A DNA stretch of 17,879 bases from the NCBI GenBank assembly GCA_902796455.1, contig CADBPH010000321.1, positions 1-17,879 on the forward strand, in the 5' to 3' direction. The notes under the pieces were generated by a model. The model had not been told where the DNA came from. It searched no databases and was given only the letters and a program-made list of their open reading frames with translations. This document shows, piece after piece, positions 17,818-17,879 of this stretch. The stretch's first letter is position 1. Each line of letters opens with the position of its first letter. A program made the translations under genes and the position numbers. This stretch comes from an uncultured Bacteroidia bacterium. GTDB lineage: Bacteria > Bacteroidota > Bacteroidia > Bacteroidales > UBA932.

Positions 17818-17879
17818 GCGGCAGTGTTTTATAGTATAAATACGCCTGTCAAAGACGAAGTACTACACTGCCTCTCAAA
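17818..17879. other. Leader or upstream intergenic sequence at window edge
   Basis: These 62 bases precede the anti-sigma gene. On the minus strand all three frames hit a stop before its ATG, so any upstream gene, possibly the ECF sigma factor, must end in or before this stretch. One frame is open from the window edge for 16 codons to a TAA, and another for 9 codons to a TGA; neither shows recognisable sigma-factor sequence. A TTGACA (17847-17852) and an AT-rich TATAAA (17828-17833) are present but only 13 bases apart. Confidence 0.3.

Noticed and set aside
17828..17852. TTGACA and TATAAA as a promoter for the operon
   Set aside because: The spacing is only 13 bases, the start would fall within about ten bases of the ATG, and Bacteroidota primary promoters use TTTG with TAnnTTTG at longer spacing. 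An ECF-type promoter could be farther upstream.
1..17879. tRNA/rRNA genes, CRISPR arrays, insertion sequences or attachment sites
   Set aside because: The window is almost fully filled with coding sequence on one strand; I saw no transposase motif, spaced repeats, terminal inverted repeats or tRNA-like sequence in the short gaps.

Overview
The window is one strand of a polysaccharide utilisation locus (PUL) from a Bacteroidota genome, most likely a member of the order Bacteroidales. The support is two SusC/SusD pairs, a FecR-type anti-sigma factor, an STN-bearing TonB-dependent receptor, a DUF1735-type lipoprotein and a BACON/DUF5689-type lipoprotein, all families typical of this phylum. The DNA is moderately GC-rich by eye. 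I cannot assign a genus. All nine supported genes lie on the minus strand, so the locus is transcribed from the right edge to the left edge. No gap between genes exceeds about 41 bases, and no gene-free stretch approaches 300 bases, so the set reads as a single operon of about 17.8 kb.

Layout in transcription order. (1) 17817-16969: FecR-like anti-sigma factor with a short cytoplasmic tail. Its partner ECF sigma factor gene is not visible and may lie beyond the right edge. (2) 16962-13531: SusC1, a full-length receptor with signal peptide, STN signalling domain, CarboxypepD_reg-like domain, clear TonB box, plug and barrel. (3) 13517-11607: SusD1. (4) 11595-8779: SusC2, a divergent receptor that lacks the STN and CarboxypepD_reg domains and a recognisable TonB box. 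(5) 8759-6981: SusD2. (6) 6962-5922: a DUF1735-type surface lipoprotein. (7) 5904-3745: a large multidomain lipoprotein (BACON-like, DUF5689-like, two beta-rich C-terminal modules). (8) 3741-1378: a secreted protein that looks like a six-hairpin (alpha/alpha barrel) glycosidase of no family I can name. (9) 1336-35: an FAD-dependent oxidoreductase with a twin-arginine-like leader.

How they probably work together (inference). SusC1 senses the glycan and signals through its STN domain to FecR, which releases a sigma factor that drives the operon. SusD1, SusD2 and the two lipoproteins capture the substrate at the cell surface, and the two SusC channels import it. In the periplasm the six-hairpin protein cleaves or trims the oligosaccharide, and the FAD enzyme oxidises either the sugar or an attached aglycone. 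Only one glycosidase-like gene is present, so the substrate may be short or simple, or other enzymes may be encoded outside the window. The target glycan cannot be read from the sequence.

The most interesting points are the divergent second SusC, the unassigned glycosidase-like protein paired with a Tat-type oxidoreductase, and the 719-residue mosaic lipoprotein.
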